A stretch of 64,000 nucleotides of DNA. It comes from Rhodoblastus sp. (GTDB taxonomy: Bacteria; Pseudomonadota; Alphaproteobacteria; Rhizobiales; Beijerinckiaceae). The first letter of the stretch is position 1. Each line of letters begins with the position of its first letter. Both the position numbers and the translations under genes were made by a program. The DNA lies in NCBI RefSeq assembly GCF_019449565.1, contig NZ_JAGRPM010000025.1, positions 19,176 through 83,175 of the forward strand, written 5' to 3'. The notes beneath the pieces were generated by a model, which saw only the letters and a program-made list of their open reading frames with translations, did not search any database and had not been told where the DNA came from. Below, in pieces: positions 26,183-35,587 of the stretch.

Positions 26183-28429
26183 ATGGCCAAACCGCATGTG
26201 CCGCCGCCCGGCGAGAACAATCAGCCGATCAATCTGCGCGACGCGCTCGAAGAGCGCTATCTCGCCTATGCCTTGTCGACCATCATGGGCCGCGCCCTGC
26301 CGGACGCGCGCGATGGGCTGAAGCCGGTCCACCGCCGCATTCTCTATGGCATGCACATCCTGCGGCTCGACCCCGGCTCGCCCTTCAAGAAATGCGCGAA
26401 GATCGTCGGCGACGTGATGGGCTCCTTCCATCCGCATGGCGATCAGGCGATCTATGACGCCCTCGTGCGGCTGGCGCAGGATTTCGCCTCGCGCTATCCG
26501 CTCGTCGACGGCCAGGGTAATTTCGGCAATATCGACGGCGACGGCGCCGCCGCCTATCGCTACACCGAAGCCCGCATGACCGATGTCGCGCGTGCCTTGC
26601 TCGAAGGTATCGACGAAGACGCCATCGACTTCCGCGAGAACTATTCCGGCGACCAGAAGGAGCCGGTGGTGCTGCCCTCGGCCTTCCCGAACCTGCTCGC
26701 CAATGGCAGCCAGGGCATCGCGGTCGGCATGGCGACCTCGATCCCACCCCATAATGTGGCCGAGCTTTGCGACGCCGCTCTTTATCTCATCGCCAATCCG
26801 AAGGCCGACGCCGCACAGCTCGTCACTTTCGTGCCGGGGCCGGACTTCCCGACCGGCGGCGTGATCGTCGATTCGCGCGAGACCATCATCGAGACCTATC
26901 GCACCGGGCGCGGCTCGTTTCGCACCCGCGCCCGCTGGGTGAAGGAAGAGGGCGCGCGCGGCGTCTGGAACGTCGTGGTGACGGAAATTCCCTATGGCGT
27001 GCAGAAGTCGCGGCTGATCGAAAAACTCGCGGAACTGGTCAACGAGAAGAAATTGCCGTTGCTTGCCGATGTTCGCGACGAATCGGCCGAGGATGTCCGC
27101 ATCGTGCTCGAACCCCGCGCACGAAATGTCGATCCGGGCGTCATGATGGAAAGCCTGTTCCGCATGAGCGAGCTGGAAACGCGCTTCGCCATGAACATGA
27201 ATGTCCTGGTCGATGGCGTGGTTCCGCGCGTGGTCTCGCTGCCGGAGGCGCTGCGGCAATGGCTGGACCATCGCCGCAATGTGTTGGTCCGCCGCACCCA
27301 GTTCAGGCTGAGCGAGATCGAGCGCCGGCTCGAAGTCCTCGCCGGCATGCTCGTCGCCTTCCTCAATCTCGACGAGGTGATCCGCATCATCCGCGAGGAG
27401 GAAGAGCCCAAGGACGTCCTGAAGGCGCAATTCGAGCTCACCGACAATCAGGCCAATTATATTCTCGACACGCGACTGCGCGCCTTGCGGCGTCTGGAAG
27501 AAATGAAGCTGCGCGATGAGCATGCCGAGCTGACGAAGGAAAAGGCCGATCTCGAGGATCTGCTTGGCGGCGAGGCCCGGCAATGGAAGACGATCACCGC
27601 GCAGATCCGAGAAATCAAGAAGAAATGGGGTCCGCTCACGGCGATTGGCAAGCGCCGCACCAGTTTCGAGGCTCCGCCCGCCAGCGCGGAGAATTTCGAC
27701 CTCTCCGACGTGCTGGTCGAGCGCGAGCCTGTCACCATCGTCGTCAGCCACAAGGGATGGATTCGCGCGCTGAAAGGTCAGGTCGCCGACCTGTCCAACG
27801 TCCAATTCAAAGGCGACGATTCGCTGCGGCTATCCTTTTTTGCGGAAACGACGTCAAAGATTCTGGTGCTGTCCACGGACGGCAAGGTCTTCACGCTTGA
27901 GGCGTCCAAACTGCCGGGCGGTCGCGGCGCGGGCGAGCCGATGCGCCTGCTCGCCGATATTGGCGACAACGAGGACGTCGCCGCGGTCTTCGTCTATCGC
28001 CCCTGCGTGAAAATGATCGTCGCGACGACGGATGGGCGCGGATTCCTGGCCGGGCAGGACGATATGGTCGGCAATACGCGCAAGGGCAAAATGCTGCTCG
28101 GCGTGGACGGGGCGGCCAAGGCGCGGTTCGTCGTCCCCGCCGAGGGCGACCATGTCGCCGTGATCGGCGAGAACCGCAAATTGCTGTGCTTCCCGCTGTC
28201 GGAACTGCCCGAAATGACCCGGGGCAAGGGCGTGCGCCTGCAACGCTACAAGGACGGCGGCCTGTCGGACATCAAAACCTTTGCGCTTAGCGAGGGCCTG
28301 AGCTGGATCGACCCGGCGGGCCGCGTCTTCAATGTGGCGGCGGACGCCCTGACCGAATGGATCGGCCACCGCGCCGACGCTGGCCGCCTGCCGCCCAAGG
28401 GCTTTCCGAAGGCGAACAGGTTTTCCTGA
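26183..28429 (+). CDS. parC: DNA topoisomerase IV subunit A
   Basis: A 748-residue chromosome-decatenating topoisomerase subunit. The N-terminal breakage-reunion domain has [28 protein letters not shown], the [25 protein letters not shown], and the catalytic tyrosine in [11 protein letters not shown]. The C-terminal half carries the beta-pinwheel-like repeats (about 500-740). Length fits ParC rather than GyrA. It converges with murI, with 4 bp between stop codons. Confidence 0.94.
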   Translation: MAKPHVPPPGENNQPINLRDALEERYLAYALSTIMGRALPDARDGLKPVHRRILYGMHILRLDPGSPFKKCAKIVGDVMGSFHPHGDQAIYDALVRLAQDFASRYPLVDGQGNFGNIDGDGAAAYRYTEARMTDVARALLEGIDEDAIDFRENYSGDQKEPVVLPSAFPNLLANGSQGIAVGMATSIPPHNVAELCDAALYLIANPKADAAQLVTFVPGPDFPTGGVIVDSRETIIETYRTGRGSFRTRARWVKEEGARGVWNVVVTEIPYGVQKSRLIEKLAELVNEKKLPLLADVRDESAEDVRIVLEPRARNVDPGVMMESLFRMSELETRFAMNMNVLVDGVVPRVVSLPEALRQWLDHRRNVLVRRTQFRLSEIERRLEVLAGMLVAFLNLDEVIRIIREEEEPKDVLKAQFELTDNQANYILDTRLRALRRLEEMKLRDEHAELTKEKADLEDLLGGEARQWKTITAQIREIKKKWGPLTAIGKRRTSFEAPPASAENFDLSDVLVEREPVTIVVSHKGWIRALKGQVADLSNVQFKGDDSLRLSFFAETTSKILVLSTDGKVFTLEASKLPGGRGAGEPMRLLADIGDNEDVAAVFVYRPCVKMIVATTDGRGFLAGQDDMVGNTRKGKMLLGVDGAAKARFVVPAEGDHVAVIGENRKLLCFPLSELPEMTRGKGVRLQRYKDGGLSDIKTFALSEGLSWIDPAGRVFNVAADALTEWIGHRADAGRLPPKGFPKANRFS

Positions 28430-28433
28430 GCGA

Positions 28434-29258
28434 TCAGGCCGAAGCGCGCGGGCGCGCCGCGCGCGCGACGCTCCGGCGCAGCACGTCGAGCGTCTTCAGC
28501 AGGCGCGGCTCGGGCGCGGCGCCGCTGGTAAAGATGAAATCGAAGCCGGCGTCGCGGATCTCGTGGAAGGGAAAGCGCTCCGACAGCACATGGTCGGCGC
28601 GCCGCGCAATGGCCGGGGCTGGGTCAATCCAGCGCACAGACCAGGGCGCCAGCCGTTTGAACGAGTCCAGCAGCAGCGGATAATGGGTGCAGGCGAGCAC
28701 TACGGAATCGGTGTGGCGCCCGTCATGCCCGACAAAACAGGGCGCGATTTCCGCTGTGACATCGCCGTCGGCGACGCTCTCGCCCTGCATATAGGCTTCG
28801 GCGAGGCCGGCGAGTTTTTGCGAGCCGACCAGAGTGACTTCGCAATGGCCGGCGAATTTTCCGATCAGGTCGCGGGTATAATCGCGCGCCACCGTGCCGG
28901 GCGTGGCGAGAACCGAGATTAGCCGCGATTGCGAGGCTTCCGCCGCAGGCTTTATCGCCGGCACCGTCCCGACGAAGGGAATTTCCGGCCAGCGCGACCG
29001 TAGATGCGGCAAAACCAGTGTGGACGCGGTGTTGCAGGCGATCACCACGCAATCCGGCGCGCGGTCCGCGATGAGCCGCTCCATGGCGGCGAGCACGAGC
29101 GCCGTGACCTCGTCCTCGGCCTTTGGTCCATAGGGAAAGCCGAGATCGTCGGCGGCATAGACATAATCGGCGTCGGGGCGCTGCGCGGCGAGAGCGCGAA
29201 ACACCGTCAGCCCGCCGAGGCCGGAATCGAATACGAGGATTTTGGGGCTGCGATTCAT
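28434..29258 (-). CDS. murI: glutamate racemase
   Basis: A 274-residue enzyme making D-glutamate for peptidoglycan. The two catalytic cysteines lie in IACNTASTLVLPHLR and LACTHYPLLLD, and the N-terminal substrate motif is FDSGLGGLTVFRAL (10-23). Length is normal. It stands alone on the minus strand between parC and the rpsD upstream region. Confidence 0.95.
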   Translation of the reverse strand: MNRSPKILVFDSGLGGLTVFRALAAQRPDADYVYAADDLGFPYGPKAEDEVTALVLAAMERLIADRAPDCVVIACNTASTLVLPHLRSRWPEIPFVGTVPAIKPAAEASQSRLISVLATPGTVARDYTRDLIGKFAGHCEVTLVGSQKLAGLAEAYMQGESVADGDVTAEIAPCFVGHDGRHTDSVVLACTHYPLLLDSFKRLAPWSVRWIDPAPAIARRADHVLSERFPFHEIRDAGFDFIFTSGAAPEPRLLKTLDVLRRSVARAARPRASA

Positions 29259-29614
29259 TGAAGCGGCGGCCAGAAGTTGCGAAGCCAGAGGACGCTTTTA
29301 GACTGAACAAAGCGTTAACGGCAAATCGGCTTCAGAACTGCGGCGCCGTAAGGTCCGTTGGCCTTGACGCGGGGCCGCGCGCCTTGTAGGAGACAGCTTC
29401 CTTCGCTTCGGTCCAAAAGCCGGAGCGCAGGCTCGCACCCGTGACCGTTCCCAACAGGCCTAAGGCCTTCATGGTGAGCCGTCTGTCGGCCCGGATTTTC
29501 CGGGCAGAGGAGGGGGCGTACTTCCCGCGCGGCGGGAGGACGCTTTTCCACGGCGCATTCATTTGCGTTCGCGTGACGCTGTCCTCATGCCGCATTCGAG
29601 TTTTGAGGACTTAG
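29259..29614. other. 356-bp intergenic upstream of rpsD with GC-rich hairpins
   Basis: Contains a perfect 7-bp hairpin GCCCGGA-TTT-TCCGGGC at 29489-29505 and a CCCGC/GCGGG hairpin near 29524-29537. Short open frames exist on both strands but none has a recognisable product. It must include the rpsD promoter and may hold a structured leader or a small RNA. Neither is established. Confidence 0.4.
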
Positions 29615-30232
29615 ATGACCAAGCGTTCAGAAGCCAAGTATAAAATCGACCGCCGCATGGGCCAGAACATCTGGGGCCGCCCGAAGAGCCCGGTCAATCG
29701 CCGCGAATATGGCCCCGGCCAGCACGGCCAGCGCCGCAAGGGCAAGCTCTCGGACTTCGGCACCCAGCTCAAGGCCAAGCAGAAGCTCAAGGGCTATTAC
29801 GGCAATATTTCCGAGAAGCAGTTCCGCAAATATTACGCCGAAGCGATCCGCATGAAGGGCGACTCCTCGGACAACCTGATCGGCCTGCTGGAGCGTCGCC
29901 TCGACGCCGTGGTCTATCGCGCCAAATTCGTGCCGACCGTGTTCGCCGCGCGCCAGTTCGTCAACCATGGCCATGTCAAGGTTAACGGCCGCCGCGTCAA
30001 CATCGCCTCCTATCTCGTGAAGCCGGGCGATGTGATCGAGGTCAAGGAAGCCTCGCGCCAGCTCGTGATCGTGCTGGAATCGGTCGGCCTCTCCGAGCGC
30101 GACGTGCCGGACTTCTACGAGGTGGATCATTCCAAGATGACCGCCAAGCTGACCCGCATCCCGCTGCCGAGCGAAGTGCCCTATCCGGTCCAGATGGAGC
30201 CGAATCTGGTCATCGAATTCTATTCGCGCTGA
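29615..30232 (+). CDS. rpsD: 30S ribosomal protein S4
   Basis: A 205-residue primary 16S-rRNA-binding protein. [43 protein letters not shown] is the alphaproteobacterial S4 start. The S4 RNA-binding domain is at about 95-155 ([34 protein letters not shown]). GAGGA precedes the ATG. It is a single-gene unit with its own terminator, outside the alpha operon, as is usual in this class. Confidence 0.97.
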   Translation: MTKRSEAKYKIDRRMGQNIWGRPKSPVNRREYGPGQHGQRRKGKLSDFGTQLKAKQKLKGYYGNISEKQFRKYYAEAIRMKGDSSDNLIGLLERRLDAVVYRAKFVPTVFAARQFVNHGHVKVNGRRVNIASYLVKPGDVIEVKEASRQLVIVLESVGLSERDVPDFYEVDHSKMTAKLTRIPLPSEVPYPVQMEPNLVIEFYSR

Positions 30233-30262
30233 TCTTTTCTCGCGAAGTTTCAGATCTGGAAA

Positions 30263-30285
30263 GGCCGCCTTCGGGCGGCCTTTTT
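30263..30285 (+). terminator. intrinsic terminator after rpsD
   Basis: A perfect 7-bp stem GGCCGCC/GGCGGCC with a TTCG tetraloop, followed by TTTTT, 30 bp after the rpsD stop. A textbook rho-independent terminator. Confidence 0.93.
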
Positions 30286-30438
30286 CGTTCTGCGGCCAAA
30301 CGTCGCGGTGGGTCGCGCGATTGATTCACGTCAACGACTGAATCCGGACCCAGCGCGACCATCTTGCCGTCAGGCGAAGCGAGAGCGCGACGGCGATTGG
30401 GCTTTGACCGCTTCGCTCAAGGGTTTCGGGAGGCGATG

Positions 30439-30636
30439 ATGACGAGATTGGCGGCTTTGTTGTGGATCATGGGCGGCACGGTGCTCGCGGGGGTGGCCGT
30501 ACTCGTCGTTCTGATGATGCCTTCCCTTCAGGGCCAGGCTCTGCGGGTCATCCCGATCGCCGCGCTCATCGGCTATGCCGTCGGCATTCCGCTGGCTGTG
30601 GCCGCCGCGCGCGCCATCACCCACAAGGCTGGCTGA
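30439..30636 (+). CDS. small two-helix membrane protein of unknown function
   Basis: A 65-residue, very hydrophobic protein with two predicted membrane helices (about 4-27 and 35-58) separated by a short PSLQGQALR loop. Two consecutive ATGs occur at 30436/30439, with GGGAGGCG just upstream. No family recognised. The gene stands alone after the rpsD terminator. Confidence 0.55.
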   Translation: MTRLAALLWIMGGTVLAGVAVLVVLMMPSLQGQALRVIPIAALIGYAVGIPLAVAAARAITHKAG

Positions 30637-30792
30637 TGACGCCCCTTCTGAGGCGCCGCGCCGACTGGCGCGCAGCGCGGCTGCGGCTGGCGCTCCTCCG
30701 CATCCTGAGTCCGCCGCGCCCCGTTCAGCGGCGCGGAAGGCAAGTCGCGGCTCCCGCCGTTAAACAAGTGGCGGCGTCAGCAATCAAATTGG

Positions 30793-31359
30793 TCACGGCG
30801 CCAATTTGGAAAAAAGCCCGGCCAGGCGCATCAGGCCTTCTGGCCAGGGACCGTGACCGCTCTCGGCGTTGATATGGCCGGCGTCGCCTGCGTCGGCCAG
30901 GTCCAGCCCCCATAATTGGGCGAGCCTTTCCGCATAAGAAAAATCCGCGAAGGCGTCGCTGCGGCTGGCGACAATCACACCGGGCACTCCCAGCGCCGCT
31001 TGCGGCGCTTTTTCTTTGAAGCGCGGGTCGATGAGGCCCGGGGGCAAAGCTGCGGCGGCCGGGTCGGGCGGCGCGACCAGAAAGGCCGCGGCGATTTTCT
31101 CGGGTGTCGAAGTTTCCGCTATGGCGCTGGCGGCGGCGATGGAGCCCAGGCTATGTCCGACCAGCGCGATGGGGCGACGGGCGGCGTCGATCTCGCGCAG
31201 GATATTTGCGATCCAGTCGTCGCGGTCGGGTTGAAGCCAGTCCCCCTGCTCGACGAGGCGGGCTGTGGAGAGCTTTTGCGCCCAGCGGCTTTGCCAATGA
31301 TCGGGGCCGGAGCCGCCGAGGCCGGGAATGATGAGAATGTCGAGGTCTGAAACGCGCAT
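30793..31359 (-). CDS. alpha/beta hydrolase, RBBP9/YdeN family
   Basis: A 188-residue serine hydrolase. The N-terminal motif LIIPGLGGSGPDHWQSRW (10-27) is the family hallmark, the nucleophile elbow is LVGHSLGSIAA (about 74-84), and the late GDAGHINAESGHGPWPEG holds the catalytic histidine region. The substrate is unknown. Not obviously in an operon; a strong hairpin separates it from the ybdD gene upstream. Confidence 0.9.
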   Translation of the reverse strand: MRVSDLDILIIPGLGGSGPDHWQSRWAQKLSTARLVEQGDWLQPDRDDWIANILREIDAARRPIALVGHSLGSIAAASAIAETSTPEKIAAAFLVAPPDPAAAALPPGLIDPRFKEKAPQAALGVPGVIVASRSDAFADFSYAERLAQLWGLDLADAGDAGHINAESGHGPWPEGLMRLAGLFSKLAP

Positions 31360-31375
31360 GGCCCAGATGTAATGA

Positions 31376-31404
31376 GAGCCGGCGCTTTTGGGAAGCGCCG
31401 GCTC
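31376..31404 (-). terminator. 12-bp perfect hairpin after the cstA-ybdD unit
   Basis: GAGCCGGCGCTT pairs perfectly with AAGCGCCGGCTC around a 5-nt loop. It lies 30 bp beyond the small gene's stop on the minus strand. There is no T run, so it may be a weak terminator or an RNA-stabilising end. Confidence 0.55.
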
Positions 31405-31434
31405 GATGAATGTGGCGGAGAAGCTTCGGCGGCT

Positions 31435-31671
31435 TCAGCAGCAGCGGAAGCCGCCGGTCGCGATGCCGCCGCCGAAGCGCCGGTCCTCGCGATTGCGGAA
31501 GAACTCCTTGCGGGTCATCGCGGCGACGCCGGGATGGTTCAGCGTCCAATGCGCCAGATAGGCGTCATAATCGGGCTGGCCGATCATGAGAGACGCCGTC
31601 TGCCGCAATTTGCGGCCGACATCGCGGCCAATGCCCTTAAGCCTTGAGGGACTGCAATCCAGACAGATCAT
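31435..31671 (-). CDS. YbdD/YjiX family small protein
   Basis: A 78-residue DUF466-type protein. The core QTASLMIGQPDYDAYLAHW and the segment HPGVAAMTRKEFFRNREDRRF are the family signature. It is the usual partner immediately downstream of cstA in proteobacteria; here it overlaps the end of cstA by 35 bp. It is thought to support pyruvate or peptide uptake by the CstA/BtsT transporter; role inferred from genetics in Escherichia coli. Confidence 0.88.
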   Translation of the reverse strand: MICLDCSPSRLKGIGRDVGRKLRQTASLMIGQPDYDAYLAHWTLNHPGVAAMTRKEFFRNREDRRFGGGIATGGFRCC

Positions 31672-33724
31672 CGCCCACCTCCCGGGTCGTGGCGTTGGGA
31701 TTCGAATAGGCCTTGCGGATGGTCGCGAAGCCCGCGACGATCATGGCCAGCACCACCGCGACGAAAATGGCGGTGAGGCCGGCGTCGACGTAATCATTGG
31801 TGATCACGCGGGCCATTTCCTCGACATTCTTGGCAGGGGCGAGCACCTTGCCCTCGGCGAGCGCGTCCGAGAATTTCCGGGCGTGGGAGAGGAAGCCGAT
31901 GGCCGGATTGGCGTCGAACAGCTTCTGCCAGCCCGCCGTCAGCGTGCAGACGAGCAGCCAGAACGTCGGCAGGATGGTGATCCAGGCGAAGCGCTCGCGC
32001 TTCATCTTGAACAGCACCGACGTGCAGAGGATCAGCGCGATCGCGGCCAGCATCTGGTTGGAGATGCCGAACAGCGGCCACAAGGTATTGATGCCGCCGA
32101 GCGGATCGACAACGCCCTGATAGAGGAAATAGCCCCAGCCCGAGACCGCCAGCGCCGTGGCGATCAGATTCGCGCCCCAGTTCTGGGTCTGCGCCATGGT
32201 CGGCACGAAATGGCCGAGCAAGTCCTGGATCATGAAGCGAGCGACGCGGGTGCCGGCGTCGACCGTGGTCAGGATGAACAGGGCCTCGAACAGGATGGCG
32301 AAATGATACCAGAACGCCTTCATGGCCGAGCCGCCCAGGAAGCCTGAGAGGATATGCGCCATGCCGACCGCGAGGGTGGGAGCGCCGCCCGCGCGCGACA
32401 GGATGGTGCTTTCACCCACTTCCTTCGCCGCAGTGGTCAGTACGTCGGGCGTGATTGCGAAGCCCCAGGACGTGATCGTCTGGGCGGCCTGTTCGGCCGT
32501 CGTGCCGATCACGCCCGGCGCGGAGTTCATGGCGTAATAGACGCCGGGCTCCAGCACGCTGGCGGCGATCAGGGCCATGAGGCCGACGAAGCTTTCCATG
32601 AGCATCGCGCCATAGCCGATGAAGCGCATTTCGCTTTCGCGCATCACCATTTTCGGCGTGGTGCCGGACGCGATCAGGGCGTGGAAGCCCGAAACGGCGC
32701 CGCAGGCGATGGTGATGAACAAGAAGGGGAACAGCGCGCCCTTGAAGACCGGGCCCGTGCCATCAATGAATTTGGTCACGGCCGGCATTTTCAGATCGGG
32801 CATGACGATGGCGATGCCGATGGCGAGACCGAGGATCGTGCCGATCTTGAGGAAGGTCGAGAGATAGTCGCGCGGGGCCAGCAGCAGCCAGACCGGCAGC
32901 ACCGAGGCCACGAAGCCATAGGCGATCAGCATCAGCGCGAGTTCTTCGCCCTTGAACGTGAACAGCGGGGCGAGCGTCGGGCTTTCGGAGACCGTCTGGC
33001 CGAACAGAATGCCGGCGATCAGCAGCACGAAGCCGATGATCGACATTTCTGCGATCTGGCCGGGCCGGATGAAGCGGCTGTAGACGCCCATGAGAAGCGC
33101 GGTCGGCAGTGTCGAGAAGACCGTGAACGTGCCCCATGGGCTGCCCGCGAGCGCCTTGACCACCACGAGCGCGAGCACGGCGAGCAGAATAATCATGATC
33201 GCCAGCACGCCGAATTGCGCGATGAGGCCGGCGGTCTCGCCCATCTCGGTCTTGATCAGATCGCCCAGAGAACGGCCGTCGCGGCGAACCGAGATGAACA
33301 GGACGACGAAATCCTGCACGGCGCCGGCGAAGACCACGCCGGTGAGCAGCCAGAGCGTGCCGGGCAGATAGCCCATCTGCGCGGCGAGCACGGGTCCGAC
33401 CAGCGGGCCGGCGCCGGCGATGGCCGCAAAATGATGGCCGAACACCACATATTTGTCAGTCGGGACGTAATCGAGGCCGTCATTGCGGCGCACGGCGGGC
33501 GTCGGGCGCGAATCATCCAGGACCAGCGCCTGTTCCGCGATGAACCTGCTGTAGAAGCGATAGGCGATCAGATAGACGCAGACCGCCGAGGTGACGAGCC
33601 ACAAGGCGTTGATGGTTTCGCCACGATGGAGGGCGACGGTTCCCAACGAAAAAGCGCCGATGAGAGCGACGGCTAACCAGCCCAGCCACGCGGCGGGGCC
33701 GCTGGCGCGCGTTTGTGCGTTCAT
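31637..33724 (-). CDS. cstA: carbon starvation protein A (pyruvate/peptide transporter)
   Basis: A 695-residue inner-membrane protein with about 16-18 hydrophobic segments. Conserved segments include RRNDGLDYVPTDKYVVFGHHFAAIAGAGPLVGPVLAAQMGYLPG (about 78-121) and TVDAGTRVARFMIQDLLG (about 490-507). Members transport pyruvate or peptides and are induced by carbon limitation. Length is like CstA itself. The 254-bp upstream region is AT-rich and should contain the promoter. Confidence 0.93.
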   Translation of the reverse strand: MNAQTRASGPAAWLGWLAVALIGAFSLGTVALHRGETINALWLVTSAVCVYLIAYRFYSRFIAEQALVLDDSRPTPAVRRNDGLDYVPTDKYVVFGHHFAAIAGAGPLVGPVLAAQMGYLPGTLWLLTGVVFAGAVQDFVVLFISVRRDGRSLGDLIKTEMGETAGLIAQFGVLAIMIILLAVLALVVVKALAGSPWGTFTVFSTLPTALLMGVYSRFIRPGQIAEMSIIGFVLLIAGILFGQTVSESPTLAPLFTFKGEELALMLIAYGFVASVLPVWLLLAPRDYLSTFLKIGTILGLAIGIAIVMPDLKMPAVTKFIDGTGPVFKGALFPFLFITIACGAVSGFHALIASGTTPKMVMRESEMRFIGYGAMLMESFVGLMALIAASVLEPGVYYAMNSAPGVIGTTAEQAAQTITSWGFAITPDVLTTAAKEVGESTILSRAGGAPTLAVGMAHILSGFLGGSAMKAFWYHFAILFEALFILTTVDAGTRVARFMIQDLLGHFVPTMAQTQNWGANLIATALAVSGWGYFLYQGVVDPLGGINTLWPLFGISNQMLAAIALILCTSVLFKMKRERFAWITILPTFWLLVCTLTAGWQKLFDANPAIGFLSHARKFSDALAEGKVLAPAKNVEEMARVITNDYVDAGLTAIFVAVVLAMIVAGFATIRKAYSNPNATTREVGDDLSGLQSLKA

Positions 33725-33978
33725 GTCATTCCTCCCTCGCGACCCGCGTCAAGGACGGGCGCTTTTCATTCTTGGCGAACGCATCGAGGCGGAGCCAATT
33801 GTAACGAGACAATGTAAAGCCGTTTTTTTTCGTTTCGCAACAATTTGAAAGTCTAATAACGCCGCAGCCCGCGTTGGCCCGATTGGCGCGGCGCGCGCCC
33901 GGGTCTATAAGGTCGAAAGGCGCGCAGAACGCTCCCGGCGCGGCGACGCCGGACAAGGCTAAGACTGGGGAGGCGACC

Positions 33979-34647
33979 ATGAAACTCTTTGTGTTCGACG
34001 TCGACGGAACGCTCGTCGACAGCCAGAACCTTATCGTCGAGGCTCAGGGCAGGGCTTTCGCTTCTCTCGGCCTTCCGGCGCCCTCGCGCGAGCGCGCGCT
34101 CTCGGTCGTCGGCCTGTCTTTGGTCGAGGCGTTCAATGCGTTGACGGACGGAGAGGGGCCGAGCGATCTGCTCGCTCAGGCCTATAAGGAGGCTTGGCGG
34201 CAACTGCGGACGCAGCCCGGCTTTCATGATCCGCTCTATCCCGGGGCGCAAGATCTGCTGACCGAACTTGCGGCGCGCGAGGATTGCCTGATCGGCCTCG
34301 CCACCGGCAAGTCGCGCGCAGGCGTCAAGAGCCTGTGCGAGCGCCATGGCTGGCATGATCTGTTCGCCACGATCCAGACTGCGGACGACGCTCCGTCGAA
34401 GCCCGCGCCGGACATGTTCCTGCGCGCGCTCGCCGAAACCGGCCTGTCGCCGCGCGACGCCTGCATGATCGGCGACACCACATTCGATATGGCCATGGCC
34501 CATTCCGCCGGCGCCCACGCCATCGGCGTCGCCTGGGGCTACCATCGCCATGACAAGCTGACAAAGGCGGGCGCCAAGCAAATCGTGTCGGATTTCCCGG
34601 CGCTCCGCGAGGTTCTGGAAGAGTTTCTGCAATGCGTGACGATCTAA
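33979..34647 (+). CDS. HAD-IA family hydrolase, phosphoglycolate-phosphatase-like
   Basis: A 222-residue phosphatase. HAD motifs are FDVDGTLVDSQ (motif 1, nucleophile Asp at residue 5), LATGKSR (motif 2), K in APSKPAPDMF (motif 3) and MIGDTTFDMAMA (motif 4). The ATG at 33979 follows GGGGAGGCG. The substrate is not determinable. Its end overlaps the ATP12-type gene by 16 bp, a pairing common in alphaproteobacteria. Confidence 0.92.
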   Translation: MKLFVFDVDGTLVDSQNLIVEAQGRAFASLGLPAPSRERALSVVGLSLVEAFNALTDGEGPSDLLAQAYKEAWRQLRTQPGFHDPLYPGAQDLLTELAAREDCLIGLATGKSRAGVKSLCERHGWHDLFATIQTADDAPSKPAPDMFLRALAETGLSPRDACMIGDTTFDMAMAHSAGAHAIGVAWGYHRHDKLTKAGAKQIVSDFPALREVLEEFLQCVTI

Positions 34648-35429
34648 GCGCGATCTTCGTCGAGGACGGCGAACGCAATCCGTTGAAATCCGCGCAGCGG
34701 GACATGAAGCGTCCGCTGCCCAAGAAATTCTATTCCGAAGTCTCGGTCATCCCGCAGGGCGAGGGCTTTGGAATCGCGCTGGACGGCAAGCCCGTGCGCA
34801 CGCCAGGCCGCGCGCCGCTCATCGCGCCCACCCGCGCGCTGGCCGAGGCCGTGGCCGAGGAATGGCGCCGTCAGGGCGCGGAGATCAACCCGGCGGACAT
34901 GCCGCTCACGCGCATGGTCAATACGGCGATCGACGGCGTGGCGCGGGAAATGGCGGCGACGGCGGCGGAGATTACCAAATTCGCAGGCTCCGATCTGGTC
35001 TGCTACCGCGCGGGCGCTCCCGAGGGGCTCGTGTCGGAGCAGGAGGCCGCATGGTCGCCGGTACTCGGTCATTTCCGCGACCGGCATGGCGCCCGCTTCG
35101 TCTGCGCCGAGGGCGTGATGTTCGTGTCGCAGCCCGCTGAATCCGTTGCGGCGGTTGAGGCGCTGGTCGCGCGCGAGGCGGCGCGGCCCGATGGAGCACT
35201 GCGATTGACGGCGCTTCACACCATGACCACGCTGACCGGCTCGGTCCTGATCGCCTTGGCCCTGATCGAAGGCGTGATCGGCTTCGACGCCGCCTGGAGC
35301 GCGGCTCATGTCGACGAGGACCATCAGGCGCGGTTCTGGGGCGCGGACGAGGAGGCTTCGGCCCGTCGCGCCGGCCGCCTCAAGGAAATGCGCGCGGCCT
35401 ATGAGCTTTACGCCGCCCTGTCGGCGTGA
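34632..35429 (+). CDS. ATP12-family chaperone for F1-ATPase assembly
   Basis: A 265-residue protein of the ATP12 family. Conserved parts are KKFYSEVSVIPQGEGFGIALDGKPVRTPGRAPLIAPTRALAEAVAEEW (about 31-78), MPLTRMVNTAID and SDLVCYRA. In mitochondria ATP12 binds the alpha subunit of F1; bacterial homologues are largely limited to alphaproteobacteria. It overlaps the HAD phosphatase gene in a different frame. Confidence 0.92.
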   Translation: MRDDLSAIFVEDGERNPLKSAQRDMKRPLPKKFYSEVSVIPQGEGFGIALDGKPVRTPGRAPLIAPTRALAEAVAEEWRRQGAEINPADMPLTRMVNTAIDGVAREMAATAAEITKFAGSDLVCYRAGAPEGLVSEQEAAWSPVLGHFRDRHGARFVCAEGVMFVSQPAESVAAVEALVAREAARPDGALRLTALHTMTTLTGSVLIALALIEGVIGFDAAWSAAHVDEDHQARFWGADEEASARRAGRLKEMRAAYELYAALSA

Positions 35430-35587
35430 GAGCCTGTCGGCGCTCCGGCGGGCGGCTGGGCAGGCGAACGCATTATCCGAATGGATTTCATCCTTTCGTC
35501 ACGTTGCGGGTTCCGGCTCCAAAAAAGCCGTGCTAAACCCGGGCCAACGTTTTTTGCGGCGCACTCCGCCAAGACCGGGAAGTCTCC

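Noticed and set aside
26069..27805. A 578-residue minus-strand open frame opposite parC
   Set aside because: Composition is typical of antisense reading of a GC-rich gene, and parC on the other strand has all family motifs.
29332..29595. An 87-residue minus-strand frame before rpsD
   Set aside because: It overlaps the region that must hold the rpsD promoter, has no recognisable motif, and its composition is not protein-like. It cannot be excluded entirely as a small gene.
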